A DNA stretch of 16,729 nucleotides, taken from Phoronis ovalis. Taxonomy: Eukaryota; Phoronida; Phoronidae. Numbering within the stretch: position 1 is the stretch's first letter; every line of letters starts with the position of its first letter. Below are positions 8,899-16,729 of this stretch, piece by piece. The stretch is taken from assembly GCA_028565635.1 (NCBI GenBank), contig JAOXYB010023003.1, positions 1-16,729 of the forward strand, read 5' to 3'. The position numbers and the translations under genes were made by a program. Under the pieces are notes generated by a model. It did not search any database and was not told where the DNA came from. It saw nothing but the letters and a program-made list of their open reading frames with translations.

Positions 8899-9673
8899 TA
8901 TGGCTATATATCACTTTTGTCAGAACATCACAACAGGTGTGGGATACACTTTTGTTATCTTTAAACAGAGTGGAATGCCTCTTAAGTCTAATAAATTGAA
9001 TGTAAAGCAGCACAATTCTACAAAATAAAATATGCAAAGATTTAAGAATGAAAAGGTAGAGTACATATAGCGGACATTAATGGCAGACTTCCATGGAGTA
9101 TATTTGTAGTTTTCCATGGGTATGGTACGTTTGGCCAAAGCTTGATCACCTCGGGCTGAGGTACGTAGCATATAAACCCCTATAAACCAATCCAAATTTT
9201 TACAAATATAGGCTGGGTTAAAAATCCAAAACTTAAAAATATTATAGTGTTAGTAGTCACTAGCAATCCATTTTCATCCCAATGATTGATACAAATCAAA
9301 AGTTACAAGGAAACAATCCATGTTTTTGAAAATATCTGGTAACAATTCAAATTCCTGCAGCAAGCTATACATGACCATGGGTATAGTTGTAGTAACCACA
9401 ATGTCTCCAGCGTGAACTTTGTTGTTGCATCCATATAGTGTTTGTGCAAGGTACAGTGTAGCAAAAAATCCTAAGATAATTTTCATCTAATTTTTTTAAA
9501 TTTTGCTAATCTATGAAAAGATATTTACTTAATTTATACACATACAAAACAAATATGCACCAAAGTATAAAACATTCCATTGGTAAGTATTTTTTCATAA
9601 AACATGCTTCACATATGAAATCCTGGAACGAGATTAAAAATTTTTTCACATGGTGGCGATAGTCAAGCTGGGT
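8899..9673. other. 5' flank of the zinc-finger gene
   Basis: This holds the zinc-finger leader and probable promoter, though no clear TATA box in the right place was seen. Minus-strand acceptor-like sites (TTTATTAG and ATATATAG) just above the ATG would allow a spliced leader. A small secreted-type open frame is described separately. Nothing else is supported. Confidence 0.5.
9274..9486 (-). CDS. Small secreted-type ORF, possibly a PEBP-like first exon or relic
   Basis: The frame is 70 codons, ATG to TGA. It begins with a basic residue and a hydrophobic run (MKIILGFFATLYLAQTLYG), then CNNKVHAGDIVV, which reads like a cleavable signal peptide and mature start. The later part, with FELLPDIF and LVTFDLYQSLG, is spaced like the start of phosphatidylethanolamine-binding proteins (EIVPDV...LxVTY...LG). 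The next expected block (LTPTQV) is missing, and no exon with DPDAPSR or HWLVVNIPG was found on this strand. A GTAACT inside the frame, after CFL, could be a donor. I rank it as a partial, broken or chance frame; the family guess is tentative. Confidence 0.25.
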   Translation of the reverse strand: MKIILGFFATLYLAQTLYGCNNKVHAGDIVVTTTIPMVMYSLLQEFELLPDIFKNMDCFLVTFDLYQSLG

Positions 9674-9675
9674 AC

Positions 9676-9909
9676 ACGTGTGGCGTCCCGAGAGGAAATG
9701 GGATTTCTTTGTATGTGTACAATGGACCAGTCCAATGCATGTACGCATACAAGGAAATCCCATTTCCTCTCGGGACGCCACGCACAACCCCCAGCCCCCT
9801 TTTTACAAGGATTCGTCCTCGAATCCAATGACAGCGGCGTTATATACTATTTAACTATGCCCAATGTACACATAAAAGGAAATCCCATTTCCTCTCGGGA
9901 CGCCACACA
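9676..9909. mobile_element. Fold-back / MITE-like element, three copies of one arm
   Basis: A 40-bp arm at 9681-9720 (core GGCGTCCCGAGAGGAAATGG) is the reverse complement of 9741-9780 with two mismatches, separated by 20 nt that themselves fold (TGGAC / GTCCA). A third copy of the arm, in the same direction as the second, ends at 9908. Taken from the first to the third copy, this is a roughly 230-bp unit with inverted ends that continue into the flanks (ACACGTG and CACATGT). It is GC- and CpG-richer than its surroundings and has no transposase. A 7-bp perfect hairpin GGATTCG/CGAATCC lies at 9809-9826. No clear target duplication was seen. Confidence 0.7.
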
Positions 9910-10220
9910 TGTTCGTTACAAAAGAATGAGCGAAAGGGTTCATTTTTCAGCATTCAGAGTGGGCATCCAGGACACCCTCCGGGCTGAAAATTCAGTAGGT
10001 ATAAAATAGTGACCCACACACAGCTTTTTATGTATGTACGATAGCCATGGTCGCTAAACATTTCGTTGAGAGAGTATAATCTGTTAGGAATTTTTGTGTG
10101 TATGCCGGCATGGGAGTTCCAAGTTATAACTTTTGGAGTAATCAAAGTTGAATTTCGATAGATATAGAGTTGTGTCAAAAGTATAAATATTTGATCTCAG
10201 ATACGGTGAGATAGTAACAA

Positions 10221-10395
10221 TTACATATTTTTGTCATAATTCTGCAGGAAGATCAATCGTGATATTTGGCATTTCTCACGGCACAATGGACATTCACTCT
10301 GGAAAAAATAAGTAACTTTTTAAGTCAACATTGTGTGTGGCATAGTCAACAAAGATCAAAACCATATCGGCATATGCACCTCGTTAGTAGCATGG
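10221..10395 (-). pseudogene. Inverted partial duplicate of PEX10 terminal exon and intron end
   Basis: On the minus strand 10338-10233 equals plus-strand 5808-5913 at 105 of 106 positions. It covers the last 40 nt of the PEX10 intron with its acceptor and the first 22 codons of the final exon. The single change alters CRDK to CREK. The copy stays open, diverges after NYD and stops at TAA (exon equivalent 10298-10221). Looser similarity, including GGTTTTGATCTT, extends to about 10395. No copy of the preceding RING exon lies upstream on this strand, so the piece cannot make a complete RING. I call it a duplicated exon fragment, with use as an exon of another transcript not excluded. Confidence 0.85.
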
Positions 10396-10844
10396 TCGCA
10401 GGTAATAAAATAAAATAAGAACCTGATGCATTCTTTGAACGTGAGAAAAAGTTACCTTATACTGACTGATCTGAAGCCTGGTAAATTACACTGATTCGCC
10501 TCACTTTACAAACCAACCGTGACTAAACCCGGGCAAATAAAGATCTGAATAACAATCGCTGAGAGATAAACACTTTGAAACTACCTCCAGCACGAAAGAG
10601 TTTGTGATCGTGAACCACCTGGTGGCTAATTTCACCACAGATCCACATATCAAAACTCGGAACCCAAATCCCGTTTTTAACATGTTGGATATGAATTTAC
10701 GCAGCAAACCAGCGTGCTTGGCTGGTGGATTTTTATTTTACCTGACCAGAAAGCTATTTTGTTATGTAAATTCCCTATGCAGATATATGGCAGATTGCCA
10801 AAGGATTGTAGCATGGATATATATATATAGACCACAGTACTGGA

Positions 10845-10940
10845 CTAATGGGTGATGGTGTGGTAGCAGATGGTACTACAGCAAATGGTGACGAGGTGGA
10901 GGTGGATGTGCTCCTGGTATGTGATGTGGTGATAGATGGT
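10845..10940. repeat. GATGGT/GTGGT-rich low-complexity tract
   Basis: G- and T-rich, A-containing, C-poor sequence with repeated ATGGT, GTGGT and GGTGGA words and no fixed period. It begins just after GGACTAATGGG, a word also found in the minisatellite at 123-186. Confidence 0.55.
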
Positions 10941-11375
10941 AGTTACAAAAGTACTGATTATATTATGAGATTAACATATTGCTAATTGATTTTTTTACTG
11001 TTATTTCTTCATTTATAACAGTAAGATCTGTCAATGAATTACTAGTAATTACTCTTAGTAATGAAGATGAATCTGAACAAATTTGACTCTTAATATGACC
11101 ACATTATTTGACCTGTCAACTCCCAAATAAGTTTAACACATACTAACAAATGCTGTCATATTATTAATTCTTCATTACATATTGTACTATTTTGGTAAAC
11201 AGTAAATCTTACATCGTTGAAAAAGGAGTGTTTGTACAGGAGCTACAATTAACATACATCAGTCTGGGACAAGAAATATCAGTAACGACATATCCTATCT
11301 CAGTTAGAATATAACAACATTAAATTTGAATGTGTTTAAAATCAAGTCACGGTACCTTTAAAGATTCCACTGAAA

Positions 11376-11395
11376 TTTATTTTAGCTGTTTTATT
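11376..11395 (-). promoter_or_regulatory. Poly(A) signals of the SDR gene
   Basis: Two minus-strand AATAAA hexamers, at 11395-11390 and 11381-11376, lie 140-160 nt after the SDR stop codon, a normal distance for a short 3' UTR. Confidence 0.65.
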
Positions 11396-11534
11396 TCAAG
11401 AAAAAATATTCGTATTAGATTAATAATAAACCAAGCACCAGCCTTCATTTAATTGCTGTCTTTTCTATAAAATCTAGTTATTAAACAAAGAAATACATTT
11501 TCATTTTATGTTTCATTAGAAAGTTTGTTACATC

Positions 11535-11721
11535 TCACAGAGTAGTCAGTTCCATGCTAATGTCCCATAGACGTTGTGCTAAATCTTTATCTTGGGCCAT
11601 GTCACTAGGAAGGCATTCTTGACATCTTGCATAGTATTTGCCTGTCACTGTTTCCAGGCTTTCATCCACAGCGCAGAATATACCGGTCTGAGCAGCAGCT
11701 GCTTCACTCAAAAGGAATGGC
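11535..11721 (-). CDS. SDR coding exon 6 (C-terminus)
   Basis: The acceptor is TTTCATTGTAG. The first base completes the Trp272 codon. It encodes PFLLSEAAAAQTGIFCAVDE, then SLETVTGKYYARC and a tail ending MELTTL, then TGA at 11537-11535. The AQT...CAVDESLE...SGKYY-type pattern is diagnostic of RDH11-14-like enzymes. Confidence 0.93.
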
Positions 11722-14700
11722 CTACAATGAAATGTACTATTTATTCACCGTGTAGTGGCTTACAAGTACCAGGCACACACTGGAGACATCTGAAGTAAAA
11801 TTTAATATCGCTGATATTGAAAAAAATAAAGTTTTTTAAAAATCCCCGTCAGAAATTTACATTTCCAAAAACATGTTTATATTCTAGTTTTGACACACTG
11901 TAATTTACTTAGCATATTAATAAATTAGTATCTAAATTTTTTTGTGCTGATACTGAAAAGCATTAATTACAAATAAAACATATATGCTTTAAAGGGCGAG
12001 CTAAACTTTATATACACCATACAATGTTATTTTATGATATGTCGCTTGGCGGCGCACAGAACACAGCAAACTCATTTCGTCCTTGGGGGAGTATAAATGG
12101 CCCCGGTAATCAGTTGGTCATCGATTCAAGAAGTTGTGTCGTTAGGCATTATGTTGAAATAGTAAGTAAATTCTTGTTACTTAAGTGTCTTTGCAAAAAA
12201 CTTTTGCATTGGTTTCTAATAATTGACTATGCTATTGCTGAATTAAGAGTAATATATTTTTATATTTTTATATTGTAATCATTGTAATATGACTAGTTAT
12301 AAAGTGGAGTAGACAAGCCTAGTACATAAACGTGTATATAGTATATAGCCATTATTTATCAACAATATGCGAAGTAGAAAAAATACTATGTCCTAGATGC
12401 ATATTTTATCAGTTTTAGAAAAGAGGCAAATTAAAGTTTGTATTCCATTAGAATCAAATGTAGAATTGTGTGCTATGTCATAAAAATAAGAATTGAAGAA
12501 GACATTTATTAGATTATTATAGTAGTCTGGCTTCATTCATATATGACTGCTACATGTATAATAATGGGATTACAACGTGCGGTCCATCTATTCTCGTAAT
12601 AAAATTACCCCCAGCCGTGCTATTATCACAGTACATCAATGCCCCACAAACAATATGTCTGTTTTATACATATGCCGAATAGGATCTTCCCTCTAAAATA
12701 TTATTTTTCCCAGATATGCAGGAACCTGTGTTATTATTATTAGCATGAAACAAATATTAACTGTATTTTAATTGGGTTTTTTAATTTTTTTATTGTAGAT
12801 GCCAAACAAACCATCGTTAAAAATGAGTACACTTTTTTGACAAGAAAGAACAGAGAAAAAATTTACAGACAAGTTTGAGAGTCACAAAGAACAGCACCGT
12901 TATGACCATGTATATACGAGACGGAAACCTATAATCATTACCAGCATAGTCAGTCTATGCTTTGCTGTATTACAACTCATGGTAGAATTCAGTAATGCTT
13001 ACTTAAGAATTGTTGTTATAAATACAGCTAACCAGTGAGGCATCCCATAGCTATCAGAGTGACGAACAAGGAAGCCGGTCATAGCTGACCCGGGATGAAC
13101 AGAGTATGTTGTCACACCACTATCTGCAAGTGTCAAGATCTCATTAATACAATAAAAACTAATACTATATAGTTAATACTGGAGAGATTGCAGTACTAAA
13201 ATCGAAGCTTTGCTTGAAAGTTTAATCAGAGTCACAGGACTTGAACATTAATTTCTTCGTTAGCAATTCATTAGCCTAACGATTTTAATTTGTTAAAAAG
13301 AAATCTCATATTTCAAAATTCTAACTTATTAGGTTTTCTGGTTAGAATTTGCTCAGGTTTGTTAGATCAAATCTCAAGTCCCAGTGTAACAACAAACTGA
13401 ATGTGTTAACTAATGAACTCAGTTCCAACAAAGTCCCAGTCGGGTGACTCTGCTTAATTTTAGTGTTCCAGAGTTGATTACGCAAATTATTACTGATAAG
13501 AAATAAATCACCATATACAGACATTGTAGAAATTACTTTGTTCATATGAATTGTCAGCTAATAAAAACACATAAGCAAAGAGAATTTTCTAGCTGGTTTC
13601 ATCTTCAAGATTCTTGTACCAGATGGAGAATGAGACAAAATATAAGATTTTGGGGTAAATCTACAATTCAATTATCAGAATTGGAAAAAATTATCAGTTC
13701 TTCCTAGAAAATCAGTTAATTTTATTTAACTCCCAAAATTTGATCTAGTAGACATTTTCCAATTTTCTAGAGTGTTCAAAGAGATTTAATGCAAAGTTAT
13801 TATTTTGCAGTGGAATAACCCAGTTGTGTTCACAATATATACCATTAGATCTTACTATGCATGGCACGAATACTGATTCAACCCATATCCCCCAGTGGTG
13901 AAATCTGAAACTGCAATTAAAAAGGGTCTTGTCTGGAAACTTGATGTTTACTGACAAGTAAGATAAAGTATTGCAGTTGGGTAAAAATTATTTTGAGTAA
14001 AAATAATACTTTTTGACACAATATTATTAGCCATTTACCTTTTAACCTGGTTGCTAGTTGCTTTGTATGCAATATATTGCCTAGTTTACTTATTTGGTAG
14101 CCACATAAATAAGGATATTTGTTCCCCTTGGAATCTTGCTTCATAAAGTTTAATGGTTTCCTTGTATATTTATGTCCATCGGATGATATATTTACAATTC
14201 GACTTGGAGCTGACTTCTTTAACAAATCTAATAACAGATTGGTTAGTAGAAAGTGTCCTAGATGGTTTACACCAAAACATGCATCAAACCCTTGCTTAGT
14301 TCTTGGAAGTTCGGGCCATGTTTTTATAACTCCATTGTTTTCAGTCACATAGTAACCACCAATGGCTGCTAAAAAATCAGAAAATTTCAATTTTCCCTGA
14401 ATATATACATATAGTTTTGATTAAACTTTTAACACTGCTGTGGCGGTTTTGTGGGGAGGAGGGTTCGGGAGTTCAATCAAACTCCCTCAACTAACGAAAA
14501 ACTAATTTAACAAAACAACAAAAATTATAAAAATAAATTAAAAATATCACAATATTTTGCAATTTCACAAAAATTGAACCTCCCACCTAAAATCCTGGGA
14601 CTGGCCCTGTATAGTTAAATTTGATAAACTACAAAACAAGTCAGTTTCCAACTTTTAGCAGAGATTGTCAACACTCGTCTAATGAAGTTGTTGTTCAGTT

Positions 14701-16396
14701 GTTACGTCAGATACTTTTTTTTAAAATTTAAATATATATTTGTATCAAAATAGACAAATAATTAAAGTTGTTAGCATAATTAAAGTGTTTAATATACTAG
14801 CATGGAGAAGTAGCCGTTTTAACATTATTAAAGTGACTACATTTTTAAGATACTGTTTTACTTTACAAGAAGTCTAATGAAATTACACAGACCAAAAAAG
14901 AATGCCACAAAGTTTTTTTGAATATTTATCATTGAACATTTGCTGGATGCTGATAAGAACATAACACACTACCAGCTTTTACATGTTTTAACAATAGCAG
15001 ACAGTTGTACATACAACAATATTTTAATACTGTGATGAATGTGTTACCTGCATTATTGATGAGAACATCTAATTGACCTTCCATCTCTAAGACAGTCTGA
15101 GCACAAGCATGTATTGACTCAAAATCTGATAAGTCACATTTGACATATGTCACATTATGGTTGCCACTTCTGTCTAAAAAAAAAATTCTTATATATTCTA
15201 ATACAATATGTCCATTTCAATTTGAGAAAATTGCACGATAAGTCATAGGATTGATTCCATGTACATGAATTATTTCAAAGACTATTTATAAAAGAAAACT
15301 CATTAGAAGTACTCTATAATTTTGGTATCCTAATATTGCATTGCGAAATTCATCGTCTGTCACCAACACACAATTTGATTGGCAATTTATAGCTATGGCA
15401 GAAGTCAGAATTCATGTCTTGATCTTGCATGTATTTCTCAAACATGATTGGATGTGTTTGATCATATCAGTCTTGCATAAAAAAAGTATGGGCTTGAGCT
15501 GACTTGTCAACAATCTGGGATGTTGGTGTCTTTGCTTCTGAGCGATCTGTTCATACATTTTAATCAGATTATCTAATCTAATCAGATTGGTTTTAAGTGA
15601 GCATTAATCAACGTGCCAAAAACATTTGCTGCCCTTACAATTACAGAATTGGTTGAAATAAGTTTACTCACTACAAATTTGTTTCACAGCTTCCTTGGCC
15701 CTATCTTCATTTCTACAAGCTATTAGAACTCTAGCACCTCTTTTTGCCATGTCAACAGCAGTTTCCTTTCCAATACCTGCGTTCCCGCCTAAAAATATCA
15801 ACTTAAAAACATGTATACCTGCACTCCACTTTCTGAGAAATAAACCCTTTTTTTGCTCTTGTAGAAATCATTTTTTGCACATCCCCTTGGGAAAATCTTG
15901 GAACAACCACGCACTGAATCTCTGTTTGAAAAAAATATCAGACACCCAAAGTTGAAGTTCAAATACTCAATGAGACACTTTTCACCATAGCTTGAAAATC
16001 AAATAAATGCAACATTCCAATATATGTGCTCTTTCTATTAAAAATGTAAGCATAATAATGTAAAAAGTGATTCAGGATTTTACACGGGTAAACCTGCATC
16101 ATATACATGATATCAAAATGTGATAAGAGAATTATAAAAGCGTTTACGTTATCATCAAGATATTTTGAGATATATAGTTGGGCGGAATAATTTCATACTG
16201 AAATTATATGTTACCTAATTTCTAGAGCACAAAGTTAACTAGTACCTGTGATCAAAACTGTTTTTCCTAGTAGTTTGGCTTTGCTTTTGCAGTACACTGG
16301 CAGTCCACCAATAAACAAAACCCATATTAAGAAACATACAGCAAAAAGAGTTATCAAAAACGCTGCAATCAGCCACGTGACTAACAAGAGAAGCAT
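11535..16396 (-). CDS. Short-chain dehydrogenase/reductase, retinol dehydrogenase 11-14-like, 6 exons
   Basis: Exons on the minus strand are 16396-16246, 15788-15672, 15173-15048, 14368-14039, 13123-13033 and 11721-11535. Phases are 1, 1, 1, 1 and 2, and the product is 333 residues ending in TGA, the usual length for RDH11-14. An N-terminal hydrophobic anchor (about 1-34) precedes the cofactor motif TGGNAGIG (50-57); Arg76 after the second strand suits NADP(H). CDLSDF is at 102-107, and NNA at 129-131 is followed by Ala instead of Gly. The catalytic set is Asn166 (FGVNHLGHF), Ser194 (VNISSDGH), Tyr222 and Lys226 (YQISK), then VHPG at 250-253. The family reduces or oxidises retinoids and lipid aldehydes at ER or mitochondrial membranes; the substrate here is inferred only from family. 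About 13 extra residues lie between NNA and GFD compared with typical members. The start could also lie in an unseen upstream exon. Confidence 0.93.
11722..13032 (-). other. SDR intron 5, 1311 nt
   Basis: GT-AG intron (GTTAGC to TTGTAG on the minus strand). It contains the plus-strand exon-like pair 12024-12161 and most of 12799-13038, described separately. The remainder is AT-rich with nothing else visible. Confidence 0.85.
12024..12161 (+). CDS. Possible first exon of a nested plus-strand gene
   Basis: ATG at 12024, or the in-frame ATG at 12039, opens 46 codons containing MSLGGAQNTANSFRPWGS and SCVVRHYVEI. The frame runs straight to a perfect GTAAGT donor at 12162, phase 0. The 12040-12150 core is clearly richer in G, C and CpG than its surroundings. 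A TATA-like TTTATATAC lies at 12008-12016, too close for standard use. I recognise no family. It joins in frame with the exon-like segment at 12799. Confidence 0.3.
12799..13038 (+). pseudogene. Possible second exon of nested gene, interrupted by TGA, one membrane segment
   Basis: A strong acceptor (TTTTTTTATTGTAG) ends at 12798. Phase 0 reading continues the frame of 12024-12161: MPNKPSLKMSTLF, then TGA at 12838-12840. After it the same frame is open for another 65 codons, with DKFESHKEQHRYDHVY, RRKPIIITSIVSLCFAVLQL (a membrane-helix-like run) and a TGA at 13036. Either the product is a 59-residue peptide, or a longer membrane protein gene was broken by a nonsense change, or this is chance. 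The end lies 5 nt past the SDR exon 5 boundary on the other strand. No family was recognised. Confidence 0.28.
13033..13123 (-). CDS. SDR coding exon 5 (HPG motif)
   Basis: The acceptor is CACTTGCAG and the donor GTTAGC. The exon is 91 nt, phase 1 in and phase 2 out. It encodes DSGVTTYSVHPGSAMTGFLV and RHSDSYGMPH. GVTTYxVHPG and LVRHS are shared with RDH11-14. Confidence 0.94.
13124..14038 (-). other. SDR intron 4, 915 nt
   Basis: GT-AG intron. Two minus-strand open frames, each just after a good acceptor, lie in it: 13910-13745 (with FHHWGIWVESVFVP) and 13557-13342 (with NNLRNQLWNTKIKQ). Neither continues the SDR frame usefully and neither is recognised. They are noted as possible alternative ends and are not annotated as exons. 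Confidence 0.75.
14039..14368 (-). CDS. SDR coding exon 4 (catalytic core)
   Basis: The exon is 330 nt, phase 1 to phase 1; the donor is GTAAAT. It carries GFDACFGVNHLGHFLLTNLL, SRIVNISSDGH and GYQISKLGN, so it holds Asn166, Ser194, Tyr222 and Lys226. The acceptor is a TAGCAG tandem: use of the second AG would start the exon at 14365 and remove one Ala without a frame change. Confidence 0.95.
14369..15047 (-). other. SDR intron 3, 679 nt
   Basis: GT-AG intron (GTAACA to TTTTTTAG). It contains a repeat-like block at about 14440-14611. No exon is seen. Confidence 0.85.
14440..14611. repeat. Probable old interspersed repeat in SDR intron
   Basis: Unlike its AT-rich surroundings, the block starts with a G-rich stretch and a perfect 7-bp hairpin (GGGAGTT at 14467-14473, AACTCCC at 14480-14486). 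It ends in CTCCCACC and AATCCTGGGACTGGCCCTG, the kind of wording seen at ends of dispersed repeats. The middle is A-rich. Class unknown; assignment is by appearance. Confidence 0.35.
15048..15173 (-). CDS. SDR coding exon 3
   Basis: The acceptor is a long T run ending TTTTTTTTTAG; the donor is GTAACA. The exon is 126 nt, phase 1 to 1. It encodes NVTYVKCDLSDFESI and MEGQLDVLINNA. The conserved Asp of CDLSD and the NNA strand are typical of classical SDRs. Confidence 0.95.
15174..15671 (-). other. SDR intron 2, 498 nt
   Basis: GTGAGT donor and poly-T acceptor. AT-rich; no further feature seen. Confidence 0.9.
15672..15788 (-). CDS. SDR coding exon 2
   Basis: The exon is 117 nt, phase 1 to 1; the donor GTGAGT is optimal. 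It completes TGGNAGIGKETA and encodes MAKRGARVLIACRNEDRAKE, the first helix and second strand of the Rossmann fold, with Arg76 as the expected NADP-binding basic residue. Confidence 0.96.
15789..16245 (-). other. SDR intron 1, 457 nt
   Basis: GTACTA donor and TATTTTTAG acceptor. Nothing else is visible inside. Confidence 0.88.
16246..16396 (-). CDS. SDR first coding exon (membrane anchor)
   Basis: ATG at 16396 begins MLLLLVTWLIAAFLITLFAV, a long hydrophobic anchor running to about residue 34, then YCKSKAKLLGKTVLITG, the start of the Rossmann fold. The upstream frame closes at a TGA after eight GTG-initiated codons and several lead codons, and no earlier in-frame ATG exists, so this ATG is the best start. 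Exit phase is 1. Confidence 0.88.
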
Positions 16397-16729
16397 ACTG
16401 CCTACACCTGGAGTTGTCACTACGGCTTTTCCAGAATCTCAGCTAAATCAATGCTTAGTGTCTATAAAAAAGAGGGAAGCATTTTTATGTTTCACAAGGA
16501 GACAAATTAAACTTACAGGTATTAGTATTACTATTTGTAAAAGCAGGCAGTGTTTTCCCGGGGGGGGGGGAGGGGTACTCAAGGTATTTTTGGTGGGGGT
16601 GTGCAGCCCAGTTGAAAATTTTGGATTTGGATTGTATACTTCTTTTTTTTTTGATTGCTACCGTAAAGAAATTCAAAAATTTGGATTGCTACCAGCTGCT
16701 TACAGCAAATAATTTGGATTAATTTTAGG
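16397..16729. other. 5' flank of SDR gene with G-rich repeat-like block
   Basis: Presumed leader or promoter side of the SDR gene. At 16560-16570 is a run of 11 G followed by AGGGGTACTCAAGG and TGGTGGGGGTGTGCAGCCCA. After this come TTTGGATTGCTACC-like words repeated at about 16658-16692. The block looks like a dispersed repeat with a poly-G end and may interrupt the promoter. No TATA box or gene is seen. Confidence 0.45.

Larger units (their letters stand above)
9910..11534. other. Intergenic stretch with PEX10 exon copy and low-complexity DNA
   Basis: Apart from the reversed PEX10 exon copy, this stretch holds a GC-richer, CpG-containing block at about 10500-10740 that is open on both strands, a TA run at about 10817-10829, a GATGGT/GTGGT-rich tract at about 10845-10940, and the 3' flank of the SDR gene with its poly(A) signals. 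I could not assign a gene to any of it. Confidence 0.55.

Noticed and set aside
9809-9826. tRNA-like T-arm (GGATTCG...CGAATCC) inside the fold-back element.
   Set aside because: It is a plain 7-bp hairpin with a 4-nt loop. No acceptor stem, anticodon arm or A box accompanies it.
10221-10298. A second functional PEX10 gene on the minus strand.
   Set aside because: Only the terminal exon is present; no first RING half or membrane exons occur upstream on that strand within the window.
10501-10855. Overlapping open frames on both strands in a GC-richer block.
   Set aside because: No family likeness on either strand and no good splice context. More likely repeat-derived DNA.
12799-13954. Reassignment of TGA to Trp in the window, suggested by exon-like frames with only TGA stops (12838, and in a plus-strand frame at 13816-13953).
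   Set aside because: PEX10 and the SDR both end at TGA exactly where their families end, so TGA is a normal stop here. The cases are few and were picked by eye.
14119-14352. Plus-strand open frame opposite SDR exon 4.
   Set aside because: It lies wholly within a confident coding exon and is explained by it.

Overview
This window looks like AT-rich nuclear DNA from an animal, most likely an invertebrate. The protein genes are split by GT-AG introns with T-rich acceptors, they use the standard code, and there is a TGEKPY-type C2H2 zinc-finger gene, a metazoan-style retinol-dehydrogenase-like SDR, and scattered short repeats. I cannot name the species. No bacterial operons, rRNA, tRNA or CRISPR array were seen.

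Layout. (1) 1-2329: non-coding, with a 16-bp minisatellite near 123-186. (2) 2330-5922, plus strand: the last four coding exons of PEX10, the peroxisomal RING E3 ligase subunit; its N-terminal exons lie left of the window. (3) 5923-7196: PEX10 3' flank, holding a possible solo LTR (6101-6424) and the 3' flank of the next gene. (4) 7405-8898, minus strand: an uninterrupted 497-aa, 12-finger C2H2 protein, convergent with PEX10. An unrecognised open frame (7197-7382) follows it. (5) 8899-11534: a repeat-rich interval with a small secreted-type open frame (9274-9486), a fold-back/MITE-like element (9676-9909), and a reversed, almost identical copy of the PEX10 terminal exon with its intron end (10221 to about 10395). 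(6) 11535-16396, minus strand: a complete six-coding-exon short-chain dehydrogenase/reductase of the RDH11-14 type, 333 aa. Its largest intron carries a possible nested plus-strand exon pair (12024-12161 and 12799-13038).

The three confident genes do not form a pathway. PEX10 acts in peroxisomal receptor ubiquitination, the zinc-finger protein is a presumed nuclear DNA-binding protein, and the SDR is a presumed membrane-anchored NADP(H)-dependent retinoid or lipid oxidoreductase. The most informative non-genic signals are the inverted PEX10 exon copy and the fold-back element lying about 0.3 kb from it. Many other open frames of 60-90 codons are expected by chance in DNA this AT-rich and were left out.
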